In this document: one piece after another, positions 7,601 through 14,706 of the stretch | How positions within the stretch are numbered: the first letter of the stretch is position 1 | Layout: every line of letters begins with the position of its first letter | From: Planctomycetota bacterium | GTDB taxonomy: Bacteria > Planctomycetota > UBA8108 > UBA1146 | Direction: 5' to 3' | DNA: 64,000 nucleotides | Assembly: GCA_016776905.1 (NCBI GenBank) | Contig: JADHSM010000010.1 | Location: forward strand, 1-64,000 | The notes under the pieces: generated by a model | The model's database searches: none | What the model was told of the DNA's origin: nothing | Seen by the model: only the letters and a program-made list of their open reading frames with translations | Position numbers and translations under genes: made by a program

Positions 7601-8988
7601 GGGTCGTCGCTACGCTTATCTGCTGCCAGTGTTTTGCCCAACTCAGACTGCAGGCGAGAAGCCGCCTCTTCACCCAAGAATGAGCGAATGCCGTGAAGAT
7701 ACATCTCGTGGGCAATCGCATATCTGATTTTCCCACGCACCTCTTGTATCGTCAGATAACCCCTCTGATTGAGGTGCTCCAGTGCGGTGACCAATCTCTC
7801 CTCAGTGACTGAACAAGAACGTGACAAGAGAGCGACCTGAACAGGTCGACGCAACATTGCCAGGTGCTCCAAGACTTTTCTCTCCAGAGGAGGGAGCCCC
7901 GCCAAGCGTCGCTCGATGAGGATTCCGGCCATCGATCGGCCTTGAGCACTCTCGATCAAAGCCTGAACACTTTCCTTTTCGAGAGGAGCAGCGACGCCAC
8001 TCTCCACGAGCAACCGCCCAAATTCAGAGATCAGGAGTGGATTTCCTCCACAAGCAGTCGTCACGAGTGCGCACAGTTCTTCATCCACTTCTGCGCCGAC
8101 GATATCACTGATGAAGGGTGTCGACTCGTCACGTGTGAAGGGTGGAGCTTCGATCACTTGGCAATAAGATTGCTGAGCCAGCGTTTTAAGAGGACCTTCG
8201 ACCTCTTTGCCCTTTTCTGTACTGAAGTCAGCGAGCAATAGAAGTCGGCCACCGGGATCTAAATAATCTTCTTCCCCATTCTCGGTATCGATGATGGAAG
8301 ACGCAAATTCGCCGGATTTTCCTTCTCTCGATCGAATCTGCTTCCAGTCTCGGGTGTCTCCCGAAGCTGAATCAGACTTGCCATGACGACTCATATTCCA
8401 GGAAAGAGAACTGTTACGAGCCAAGAACTCGACGAATTCCACGGTTCCCGGATCACTGCGATGAAGATCATGGAGAACCAGAATCAATGTTCGGCCCTGT
8501 GCCATCTCGAAGAGAATCTCTCCCAGAGCCTCATGGAACTGTATTCTTCCACTCTTGCCGGGAAGCGGGTCCTGATGCGTCTCTTCTCCCAAAACCAGAG
8601 TCAATTCAGGAAACACCCTCGAGAGAACATGGGCGTATCTTTTCCAAAGAGCCGACTCTTCGCCGCTTTGAAGGATCAAATCCTTGATCAATCTCAGAAT
8701 CGGTAAGAACGGGATCCCTTGTCGCTCATGGCACTGAACCCGACAGCAGAGAAGCGGCTCCTCTAACTCCGTGGATGTGCCTTTCAGGGCTTCCTCGATC
8801 AACCAGGATTTCCCTAGGCCGATCTCTCCCTCGATGAGAGAGAGAGTGCAGTGCGATGAGGCAAACGATCCAGTATCCGGTTCCACTCCCCCATGAATCC
8901 ATTGGCGCAGAGTATGGATAATTTGATTTCTCTGTCGCCCCTGATCCTCTGTCGAGTTGGGGTTCTCCATCACGGAATCTTCACTCAT
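4648..8988 (-). CDS. Multidomain regulator: STAND-type ATPase, TPR, GAF, degenerate GGDEF, Fis-type HTH
   Basis: A 1446-residue cytoplasmic regulator. The start is the ATG at 8988, five bases after AAGGAG; an in-frame GTG five codons upstream would use that site as coding sequence. Domains in order: an AAA/STAND NTPase (Walker A GEIGLGKS at 54-61, Walker B VLHDLHRSD near 171-179); a winged-helix-like stretch and a long TPR array over roughly 450-1000; a GAF domain at about 1080-1230; a GGDEF-like fold at about 1241-1350 whose signature reads GGDHL (about 1299-1303); and a Fis-type helix-turn-helix (GNITRAAEALGIHRPQLSNL) at the C-terminus. No sigma-54 interaction motif (GAFTGA) is present. It is probably a signal-responsive transcription factor; ligand and targets are unknown. 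It converges on the histone gene. Confidence 0.85.
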   Translation of the reverse strand: MSEDSVMENPNSTEDQGRQRNQIIHTLRQWIHGGVEPDTGSFASSHCTLSLIEGEIGLGKSWLIEEALKGTSTELEEPLLCCRVQCHERQGIPFLPILRLIKDLILQSGEESALWKRYAHVLSRVFPELTLVLGEETHQDPLPGKSGRIQFHEALGEILFEMAQGRTLILVLHDLHRSDPGTVEFVEFLARNSSLSWNMSRHGKSDSASGDTRDWKQIRSREGKSGEFASSIIDTENGEEDYLDPGGRLLLLADFSTEKGKEVEGPLKTLAQQSYCQVIEAPPFTRDESTPFISDIVGAEVDEELCALVTTACGGNPLLISEFGRLLVESGVAAPLEKESVQALIESAQGRSMAGILIERRLAGLPPLERKVLEHLAMLRRPVQVALLSRSCSVTEERLVTALEHLNQRGYLTIQEVRGKIRYAIAHEMYLHGIRSFLGEEAASRLQSELGKTLAADKRSDDPVRAYEVYELLDAAGDDLAAVPHGLTAMRFFAEAYAEPLAIRIGRRLMATLESSSLEEERREVLSTLARVELESGQPQASKSHIKALISEPGLDVRIRFESQIFLSNIYLQINEPLKGIKVLNRITGVEIEAAGPLAPARISTLRARLRLKRLDIKRAMSLCLRAQKEITTQESSHGAQEIQCQIHEVTAETQLARGDSAAALNSYQRVLEILEDSGQPLALGAVLRTIGRVYYDRGKHFRAARYLFRAMEVVEKSQDLKSLAATYDLLGKIYRNSGDFSRSLSYFRRALHLSERIGDTTEISPTLNSIGSLHAHSGDYSRAVRYFKRSISNSEKQGSTKGIVRSFLHLGWTWFALGERKQVENLVRQILILTQEFELPEHQCEGHRLQGNLALLRGEWKSASKELKKAEELAQKMGLDRVVAASCFDQAQLSIEREEYESALKTVSRGMIKAESLQSVPLLVRGLLLKGAISRQRNEEGQEKALENYEKALQMITGDSLLPLQWQIHYATARLLHASNEIERARTHYERASALVERISQRLPEDMRVVFRDDRRRKDFFTDLLRFRKETATHIHVPVVAQPGDRPTPHPEVMSQGIETVQSKDWSDFAKIIEVLGHHTDLRKFLDGLLEEIRRKVPSPRGFIAARRRRYWQSLADVDMGPSEEWLPPNLALGALAQESLSRRKPLRTGDSDWESWIAATDAGASLRGRSLLAIPFYASELFEAALVLERPTAGNPFRVEDVQLIEEILVLVKGQLTALARNADLLEYEQSEICSHAAFDEDLVGMLYRHQRDKEPLGFLEVSLPGLDLILRDREDELFVRQLVETLQPIHGVYHTGGDHLICALIGAGEDDLRKRSKDLQHVLHDLRDQFNLPVDVPVTVLPHWFAVGSPEISSLASSRSDFFRAGLKPDLDQEVAELTSGEMSLKEAKTALEKRYIIAELFRSGGNITRAAEALGIHRPQLSNLLKRHEIRKEDFEGDSPRT

Positions 8989-9139
8989 GTGCTTCTCCTT
9001 CACACTCGGCGCCTCTTCGAGGGCCGTAATGAATACAGACGGATAGGGTATCGACGGGAGTTGCGACCGTAAAGATTTATAACGGCCTATTTTATTGGAA
9101 TTCTCACAAGTACATGTTTCAGAACTACTTATAAATATT

Positions 9140-9163
9140 CCCCGTCGTCCCTACACGACGGGG
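9140..9163. other. Perfect inverted repeat CCCCGTCGT / ACGACGGGG
   Basis: A 9-bp perfect stem with a 6-base loop, followed by ATTT on the plus strand. It could be a weak terminator or a structured part of the regulator gene's upstream region. No gene reads into it from the left on the plus strand. Confidence 0.5.
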
Positions 9164-9396
9164 ATTTGCTTGGACTGTGTGACGGTACGTCAAGGCACTT
9201 ATCCGGAAGAGTGCAGGGACAGATAAGCGTCATTGTGGCAATTGGAAGGGAGCAGGCACTCCGTATCGACTCAGAACACTTCGGCGGCTACTCGCAGAGC
9301 ACCCGCGTGTTCGTAGGAGTCCTCATGATCTTCTCGAGGTTCAGGACCAGTCATCTCAAGATAAGACCTGGTGGGGACCCCCATGATGACGAGGCA

Positions 9397-9508
9397 CCCG
9401 CCAGCTCTGTCGCCCGCCAGCTCTGTCGCCCGCCAGCTCTGTCGCCCGCCAGCTCAGTCGACCGCTGGAAGGATCGACCCATTGAAGGATCGACCGCTGG
9501 AAGGGTCG
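9397..9508. repeat. 16-bp tandem repeat, seven units in two variants
   Basis: Four copies of CCCGCCAGCTCTGTCG (the fourth with one change, CTCAG for CTCTG) occupy 9397-9460. Three copies of a diverged 16-bp unit (ACCGCTGGAAGGATCG and close variants) occupy 9461-9508 in the same register, all ending in TCG. The CCAGC of the first set is complementary to the GCTGG of the second, so the two halves can pair. The 16-bp period is not a multiple of three, which argues against coding. Confidence 0.92.
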
Positions 9509-9862
9509 ACACACATCTTCTTTTGATGTCTGAATGAGATCCCCGTTGCAGAAACCGGAACCCCCATCCCGGACAGGCCTCAAGGCCCAAATTCTGCTCG
9601 CCCGAATCGATTCCCCAAAACCCTCACTCCAGAACCGACCTGCAACAGGGGGCGAGCCTGCAGCGAATTCTGGCGAGGATTCCAAGACGCGCAAACCTCA
9701 ATACCAAGGCTGATGTGCGTCAATGTCATCTATTCAATCTCTTGCTGAGAAGGTGCTCGATTCAGCACCCTAGAGAGCGGAGTGGATATGGGATGGTAAA
9801 CGGGCTCTCCGAAAGGAAATATGCATGACATATATATCGATATCAAGGGACTGAATTCCAAA

Positions 9863-9899
9863 TGATCCCGGAGCTGAATCAGATTCAGCTCCGGGATCA
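9863..9899 (-). terminator. 18-bp perfect inverted repeat, probable terminator of the secreted-protein gene
   Basis: TGATCCCGGAGCTGAATC at 9863-9880 and its exact complement at 9882-9899 are separated by a single base. It lies 14 bases past the stop of the minus-strand gene at 9914. The T-tract after it is weak (CATTTGG), so it may stabilise the 3' end rather than terminate strictly. Confidence 0.65.
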
Positions 9900-9913
9900 C
9901 TCCAACTTCGTCA

Positions 9914-10468
9914 TTAATGGCGGGACAAGCCTCTATGGCTGCAATCCCTGACTCTGCACCTTTGGCCTTTTTCAGTCGACCATGCACCGCGAACATAGTG
10001 ACGAACCTTCTTATGAACCCAATGGTCCGGCGCCTGAACCATGACTGTGTAAGGTGTCCGGACAAGAACTCCACAACGGTATTCACTCCTGTATCTCACT
10101 TGTGGACGACACTGCCCCTGAATTTTGACCTTCTGCATTCGGGTTTTGTAATGCGCTGGAATCCATCTCTGAACCATTCCGCATGAAAGGCGTCTTTTCT
10201 TCACCCCATCGATACAGAACGTCACTCCGGCAAGACGTTGCTGACCTCTTTGGATCGTTCGTTGGCGGAGGCTTCTCTGTGGCAAAGACCTCTGTGAACG
10301 CAAGACTCTCGAGGATCTCCGGGGACCGGTCTGACACCCTCCTGAAAGCCATGGTTGGGCTGTCAGAGTTATCAACCCGTCTCTAGAGGGACTCGCTTCT
10401 ACGGCTTCTGGAGCCAGTGTGAAAAATAGCGTGAGGGTGCTGATCCCCATCAAGATTCGGGTCATCAT
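9914..10468 (-). CDS. Small basic secreted protein, unknown function
   Basis: A 184-residue protein that I do not recognise. ATGATG at 10468 follows AAAGGAG at good spacing. The N-terminus is a clear Sec signal peptide (ILMGISTLTLFFTLAPEAVEA). The mature part is very rich in Arg, Gln and Ser, with several Cys. Its central part (VQRWIPAHYKTRMQKVKIQG) and the following region with paired aromatic and basic residues and YVRGAW resemble the Tyr/Trp/Pro-rich repeat segments of small exported planctomycete proteins. It is probably periplasmic or surface-attached. It ends at a long palindrome and has its own gene signals, so it looks monocistronic. Confidence 0.65.
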   Translation of the reverse strand: MMTRILMGISTLTLFFTLAPEAVEASPSRDGLITLTAQPWLSGGCQTGPRRSSRVLRSQRSLPQRSLRQRTIQRGQQRLAGVTFCIDGVKKRRLSCGMVQRWIPAHYKTRMQKVKIQGQCRPQVRYRSEYRCGVLVRTPYTVMVQAPDHWVHKKVRHYVRGAWSTEKGQRCRVRDCSHRGLSRH

Positions 10469-10551
10469 AGCCCGCTCCTTTCATCTTATGATCGCCAGTA
10501 CACCCTTTGCACTGGATCGTTCATGAAGGGGATGACGGAGCGCACAGAACC

Positions 10552-12342
10552 TTATTCAGATGTTTTTTTCGAAGTTTCCGGGGGAGCGGGCGGCCCTAAG
10601 AAAAGAATCGCCCTTTTCGGAAGAACAATTCTTCCACCTCTACGCCACTCAATATCTTGCCAGTCATTCACATTTTTTCGAGATCGCTTCAACCAATCAT
10701 TCGCCGTCTTTTTACTTCCGAGGCGATCCCAAAGTGACGCGGTCCGCAAGGCGAGAGAGTCTGCTGCATGCAATCGTGCCTGAGAGATTTCGAGTGTTTC
10801 TCGGGTGACACCGACACGCCCATCCGCATGAGCGATTTCTGCAAACAACCAATCATTCCAGCCGTCGAGAGGATTCAATTTCCGGCATCTATCGATAGAG
10901 GTTCGAGCAGATTTGAGATCTCCCATATGCATCTCGCATAAAGCTTTATGAAACCACAGGTCAGCATCGCCCGAATCAGTGACGACCATTCGCTTCAATT
11001 CTTCCAGTGCATTGTCAAACCTCAACAGATACAAGTTTCCTGCGACAAGACTCCAGCGATCAAAATCATCGAGGGGCTCAAGCTTTAGCCCCCTTTCGAT
11101 TTCGATCACTCCGCCCGAATCTCCCAACTCGATAGCAGAGATCCCCATGACCACCCACGAACCGGGACGCCCCGGTTCTATTCGAGTCGCATATTGCGCT
11201 GCCGTTCTGGCCAGTTGGTTCCTCCCCGCTCGAAGGCTGACCCACGCAAACTGCCTTTGAACTTCAGGGTCTTGAGTCTGTGATCGTGCGCGCAGTTCAT
11301 AACGAAGAAACAAACGAATAGCGAAAGGATCCACGGGTGGCTCTTCGCCATGAAGCGGTAGAGGTCGAATCAACATCACTTTGGCCAGTTCGCCAGACAT
11401 GTCGAATGAGGTTTCCTCAGTCCCTGCAAAACGACCAATCAAGGCTGCAATCACCAACAGGACTCCAAAAAGCGCCACTCTCAGTCGCCACAATCGGGGC
11501 GGCTCTAGCGATCCCGACCGCGATCTTGATCGAGGTCTCTCTCCATCCCTGACCGCTTCCAGCATGCTGGCAAATCCCTTCAGGGTTCCCGGTCTTCGAG
11601 CAGGATCAATAGCGAGAGAATCTCGTAGAAGCCCCTTCAATCCAGGGGGGTTCAGGGGAACTTCTGATTGGTCCAGTAAGCAAACACCGGATAACAATCG
11701 ATCCGCGACCTCTGTCGCGTCTCGACCGGACCAGGGAGGAGAACCCAGAACGCATTCGTGTAGCAAGACCGCTAATGCATAAACGATTTGGGATTCATTC
11801 AACTTTGAATCATGACTTGCCAGCAGAACTTCTGGAGCGATTCTCGCGGCAACTTCATCCAGATTTTGCTCTTCTTTTGGCTGCAATCGATTCGAGACAA
11901 TGTAGAGCCTACGATCACTGCCCATGAGAATCGCATCTGGAGAAATCGCAGAAACGGGCACTCCGGATTCATAGAGATATGAAAAAGATCTGGCGAGAAT
12001 TGCAAACTCGCTGACCAGGGTATGCATTCCACCGATCAACAAGACATCCCACTTCCGGGAGGGATCCGAACGGGTCAGGGCAACACCGTCCTGCAATGTC
12101 ATCACATTCTCTGGCAGTTGATCCAGAGTCATCAGTCTCAGGTCAGTTTGATCGGTGCGCTGATCCATATTTGAGGAAAGCCACCGCAATTGGGAATGCC
12201 AGTCAGAAGTAGTTTTCGTAGGATCTACTTCACCCTCTCCAGGAGGTCTTCCGCTGAGACCCGAATCGGGCTGGAGATCATGCCTGCCACCCCCGGTGTT
12301 TTCGGTATCTTCTACGAAGAATTTTCCTGGATTACCCGACAC
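10552..12342 (-). CDS. Membrane pseudokinase with C-terminal TPR domain
   Basis: A 596-residue protein with a GTG start. Residues about 60-265 have the outline of a Hanks-type serine/threonine kinase, best seen in the C-lobe: ARIAPEVL like the APE motif, a helix with ALAVLLHECVLGSPPW, and LLRDSLAIDPARRP near 238-251. The catalytic loop HRDxxxxN is replaced by SAISPDAIL and the DFG region by IVSNRL, and no glycine loop or Lys-Glu pair is evident. It should therefore be catalytically dead. A transmembrane helix follows at about 288-306, then an extracytoplasmic TPR-like region to the end. It lies 125 bases downstream of ftsH on the same strand. The likely role is scaffold or sensor; partners are unknown. 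Confidence 0.72.
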   Translation of the reverse strand: MSGNPGKFFVEDTENTGGGRHDLQPDSGLSGRPPGEGEVDPTKTTSDWHSQLRWLSSNMDQRTDQTDLRLMTLDQLPENVMTLQDGVALTRSDPSRKWDVLLIGGMHTLVSEFAILARSFSYLYESGVPVSAISPDAILMGSDRRLYIVSNRLQPKEEQNLDEVAARIAPEVLLASHDSKLNESQIVYALAVLLHECVLGSPPWSGRDATEVADRLLSGVCLLDQSEVPLNPPGLKGLLRDSLAIDPARRPGTLKGFASMLEAVRDGERPRSRSRSGSLEPPRLWRLRVALFGVLLVIAALIGRFAGTEETSFDMSGELAKVMLIRPLPLHGEEPPVDPFAIRLFLRYELRARSQTQDPEVQRQFAWVSLRAGRNQLARTAAQYATRIEPGRPGSWVVMGISAIELGDSGGVIEIERGLKLEPLDDFDRWSLVAGNLYLLRFDNALEELKRMVVTDSGDADLWFHKALCEMHMGDLKSARTSIDRCRKLNPLDGWNDWLFAEIAHADGRVGVTRETLEISQARLHAADSLALRTASLWDRLGSKKTANDWLKRSRKNVNDWQDIEWRRGGRIVLPKRAILFLGPPAPPETSKKTSE

Positions 12343-12467
12343 TTTGAACCATCCCCCTGATGACTGCGGTCATGCAAGAATGTTGCACTGGAGAATCCAA
12401 TGGAACAACCCGAAGCTCTGCCATCAGATGAAAAGCCCGCCTCAGCCGTCAAAAAGATAAACTCTGA

Positions 12468-14507
12468 TCAGGATCCTTCGAGGCCCAGCAAACCAGGATC
12501 AACCTCTGGAGGAAGATCCGATTTTTCTTCCACTCGATCTCCCGAAGGTTTCTCTGAGGATCCAGAAGTTTCCACATTCGTATCCAGAAGCGCTTCTGGT
12601 AACGGAATATCCATCAAATGATAGATTTCCCGGTCATTGAGAACTTCCTTATCGAGCAATTCCTGGGTCAGCAACTCTAGCTTTTCACGGGATTCACTGA
12701 GGATTCGCATCGCTCTCTGGTAACCCTCATCGAGCATCGTTCTGATCTCTTCGTCGATCAGCATGGCGGTGTGCTCACTAAAGTTCTTCGATTCCCCCAG
12801 CTCTCTGCCAAGGAAAACGTGCTCTTCGCCTCGTTTGAAGGAAACAGGTCCCATTTTTTCACTCATTCCCCACAGACAGATCATTCTCTCTGCAAGCCCA
12901 GTCGCTTGCTCGAGGTCATTAGATGCCCCTGTAGTAAACTCCTGAAAAACAAGATCCTCTGCGGCACGCCCTCCGAGAAGAATGGCGATACGGTTAAGAA
13001 GGTAGGTTTTTGAGTAATTGTGCGTCTCTTCAAGCGGCAACTGTTGTGTCACTCCAAGAGCTCTACCACGAGGAACAATGGTCACAGAGTGTACGGGATC
13101 CGTCTCTGGGAGAAGCAGTGCTAGCAATGCGTGGCCCGCTTCGTGGTATGCGGTGAGTTTCTTTTCTTTTTCACTCATCGCCTCGTCACGAAGAGTTCCG
13201 AGTTGGATTTTATCTTTGGCTCTCTCAAAATCTCCCTGAGTGATGCGCTTGTGCCCCTGACGAGCCGCCATCAAAGCCGCTTCATTCGCGAGGTTTTCCA
13301 AATCAGCACCCGAGAAACCAATCGTCCCTCTTGCCAGAGATTCCATATCGACATCCGAAGACAATGGCATGTTTCGGGTGTGGACGCCGAGAATCGCTTT
13401 TCGACCATCTTTCTGGGGTCTCTCCACCACCACCTGACGATCGAATCGCCCCGGTCGCACGAGAGCGGCATCGAGAACATCGGGTCTATTTGTAGCAGCG
13501 AGAACGATCACGGCCTGATTACTTTCAAATCCGTCCATTTCCGACAAGATTTGATTCAGTGTCTGCTCTCGCTCGTCATGCCCTCCACCGAGACCCGCTC
13601 CGCGGGATCGACCGACGGCATCGATTTCGTCAATAAAGACGATACAAGGAGCGCTCTTCTTGGCCTCCTCGAAAAGTTCCCGGACTCGGGATGCCCCGAC
13701 ACCGACAAAGAGTTCGATGAATTCCGATCCGGAGATGGAATAGAAGGGAACTTCCGCTTCACCTGCAACGGCGCGGGCTAAAAGTGTTTTTCCGGTACCC
13801 GGAGGTCCGACCAACAAAACGCCCTTGGGAATCTTTGCTCCAAGTTGAGTGAATCTTTCGGGCTCTCGCAGAAATTCGACCAACTCTTGAAGCTCTTTTT
13901 TTACATTTTTGAGTCCTGCGACATCTTCAAATGTGACGGAACCTTCACCTTTTTCAAATCGCTTGGCTTGATTCCCGCCAAACTTTCCAAAAATCCCGGG
14001 TCCACCCATCTGCCTTTTCACTCTGTTGCTCATCCACCAAAAGAAGAGCACCAGAATTAGAATTGGAAGGAAGCCACTGACGACAACCTGCCAAGCAGGC
14101 GTACTGTTGGTCAGAAAGATGACCGGAGCATTACGCTCGGCACAGATCGCAAACAGATCTGGTTGAATTTCACTCGGAATTGTGGCGAAGATTTTGTTAC
14201 TCGAAACATCTTCGCTCGATCCCAGCTGTGTTTTCGGAACGATGATTTCACTCCGCAGCTGAGCCACGAAAATTTCTTGCTCCGATTCCTTCAGCCTCTC
14301 GATATTGCCTCGCTGTGCCTCTTCAAAAAGGCGCGTGGACTCAACCTCGAGTGCCCCCATGCGATCACTGTCACTGAACACATTCATCAAGGTCACGACA
14401 AAGAGCATGAGCATCAGGAACCAAAACCAAGGCCTCTGATTCCAGGACGGAGCCTCGGATTCATTCTCTTCGTTATCTTCAGGATCTCTCTGGTCAGATT
14501 CTCTCAA
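12468..14507 (-). CDS. ftsH: ATP-dependent zinc metalloprotease FtsH
   Basis: A 679-residue membrane-anchored AAA protease that degrades unassembled membrane proteins and some cytoplasmic regulators. Two transmembrane helices flank a periplasmic domain (about 27-46 and 142-160). The AAA module has Walker A GPPGTGKT at 234-241, Walker [10 protein letters not shown] near 290-298 and a second region of homology ending RPGRFDR. The zinc site is HEAGH at 455-459. The start is TTG, with GAGGAG six bases upstream. The N-terminal acidic extension of about 25 residues and a Ser/Glu-rich tail are minor variations. A terminator separates it from the upstream E1 gene. Confidence 0.97.
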   Translation of the reverse strand: MRESDQRDPEDNEENESEAPSWNQRPWFWFLMLMLFVVTLMNVFSDSDRMGALEVESTRLFEEAQRGNIERLKESEQEIFVAQLRSEIIVPKTQLGSSEDVSSNKIFATIPSEIQPDLFAICAERNAPVIFLTNSTPAWQVVVSGFLPILILVLFFWWMSNRVKRQMGGPGIFGKFGGNQAKRFEKGEGSVTFEDVAGLKNVKKELQELVEFLREPERFTQLGAKIPKGVLLVGPPGTGKTLLARAVAGEAEVPFYSISGSEFIELFVGVGASRVRELFEEAKKSAPCIVFIDEIDAVGRSRGAGLGGGHDEREQTLNQILSEMDGFESNQAVIVLAATNRPDVLDAALVRPGRFDRQVVVERPQKDGRKAILGVHTRNMPLSSDVDMESLARGTIGFSGADLENLANEAALMAARQGHKRITQGDFERAKDKIQLGTLRDEAMSEKEKKLTAYHEAGHALLALLLPETDPVHSVTIVPRGRALGVTQQLPLEETHNYSKTYLLNRIAILLGGRAAEDLVFQEFTTGASNDLEQATGLAERMICLWGMSEKMGPVSFKRGEEHVFLGRELGESKNFSEHTAMLIDEEIRTMLDEGYQRAMRILSESREKLELLTQELLDKEVLNDREIYHLMDIPLPEALLDTNVETSGSSEKPSGDRVEEKSDLPPEVDPGLLGLEGS

Positions 14508-14555
14508 TGGAAACTCCTCGCTCTAAAACACACAGGAACGTAAATATCCTGCACA

Positions 14556-14583
14556 CAAAAACTGCCGACACTTCGGCGGCAGT
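14556..14583 (-). terminator. Terminator downstream of the fused E1 gene
   Basis: Read on the minus strand, ACTGCCG pairs with CGGCAGT around a 9-base loop and runs directly into TTTTTGT. It stops transcription from the E1 gene before ftsH. Confidence 0.7.
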
Positions 14584-14623
14584 TCAGCTCGCTCCCCTAC
14601 AAATGAGAAACGAGGGCCTCGAC

Positions 14624-14640
14624 AGATCCGTGACGGATCT
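14624..14640. promoter_or_regulatory. 17-bp palindrome upstream of ftsH
   Basis: AGATCCGT and its exact complement ACGGATCT flank one central base. It lies 117 bases upstream of the ftsH start and 67 bases past the E1 stop, with no T-tract. It could be an operator for ftsH or a second hairpin in the E1 3' end. Confidence 0.4.
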
Positions 14641-14706
14641 CAACCTTCAGGAACAACGGATATGGACTTCAGCCGGTTCCATCAGGACCCTCCTTTAATG
14701 AGGGAT

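Larger units (their letters stand above)
8989..9913. other. Long gene-free interval
   Basis: No convincing gene in 925 bases: open frames here are short, lack ribosome-binding sites and run through the tandem repeat. It must hold the promoter of the minus-strand regulator. Visible structure: a hairpin at 9140-9163, a 16-bp tandem repeat at 9397-9508, an AT-rich patch near 9825-9845 and a long palindrome at 9863-9899. Confidence 0.6.

Noticed and set aside
9397-9508. CRISPR array
   Set aside because: The units abut with no spacers and are only 16 bp long; it is a simple tandem repeat.
9166-9537. 123-codon plus-strand frame in the long intergenic region
   Set aside because: It runs through the 16-bp tandem repeat, whose period is not a multiple of three, and has no ribosome-binding site.
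12400-12621. Plus-strand frame between the pseudokinase and ftsH
   Set aside because: It lies mostly opposite the 3' end of ftsH and its composition mirrors that gene.
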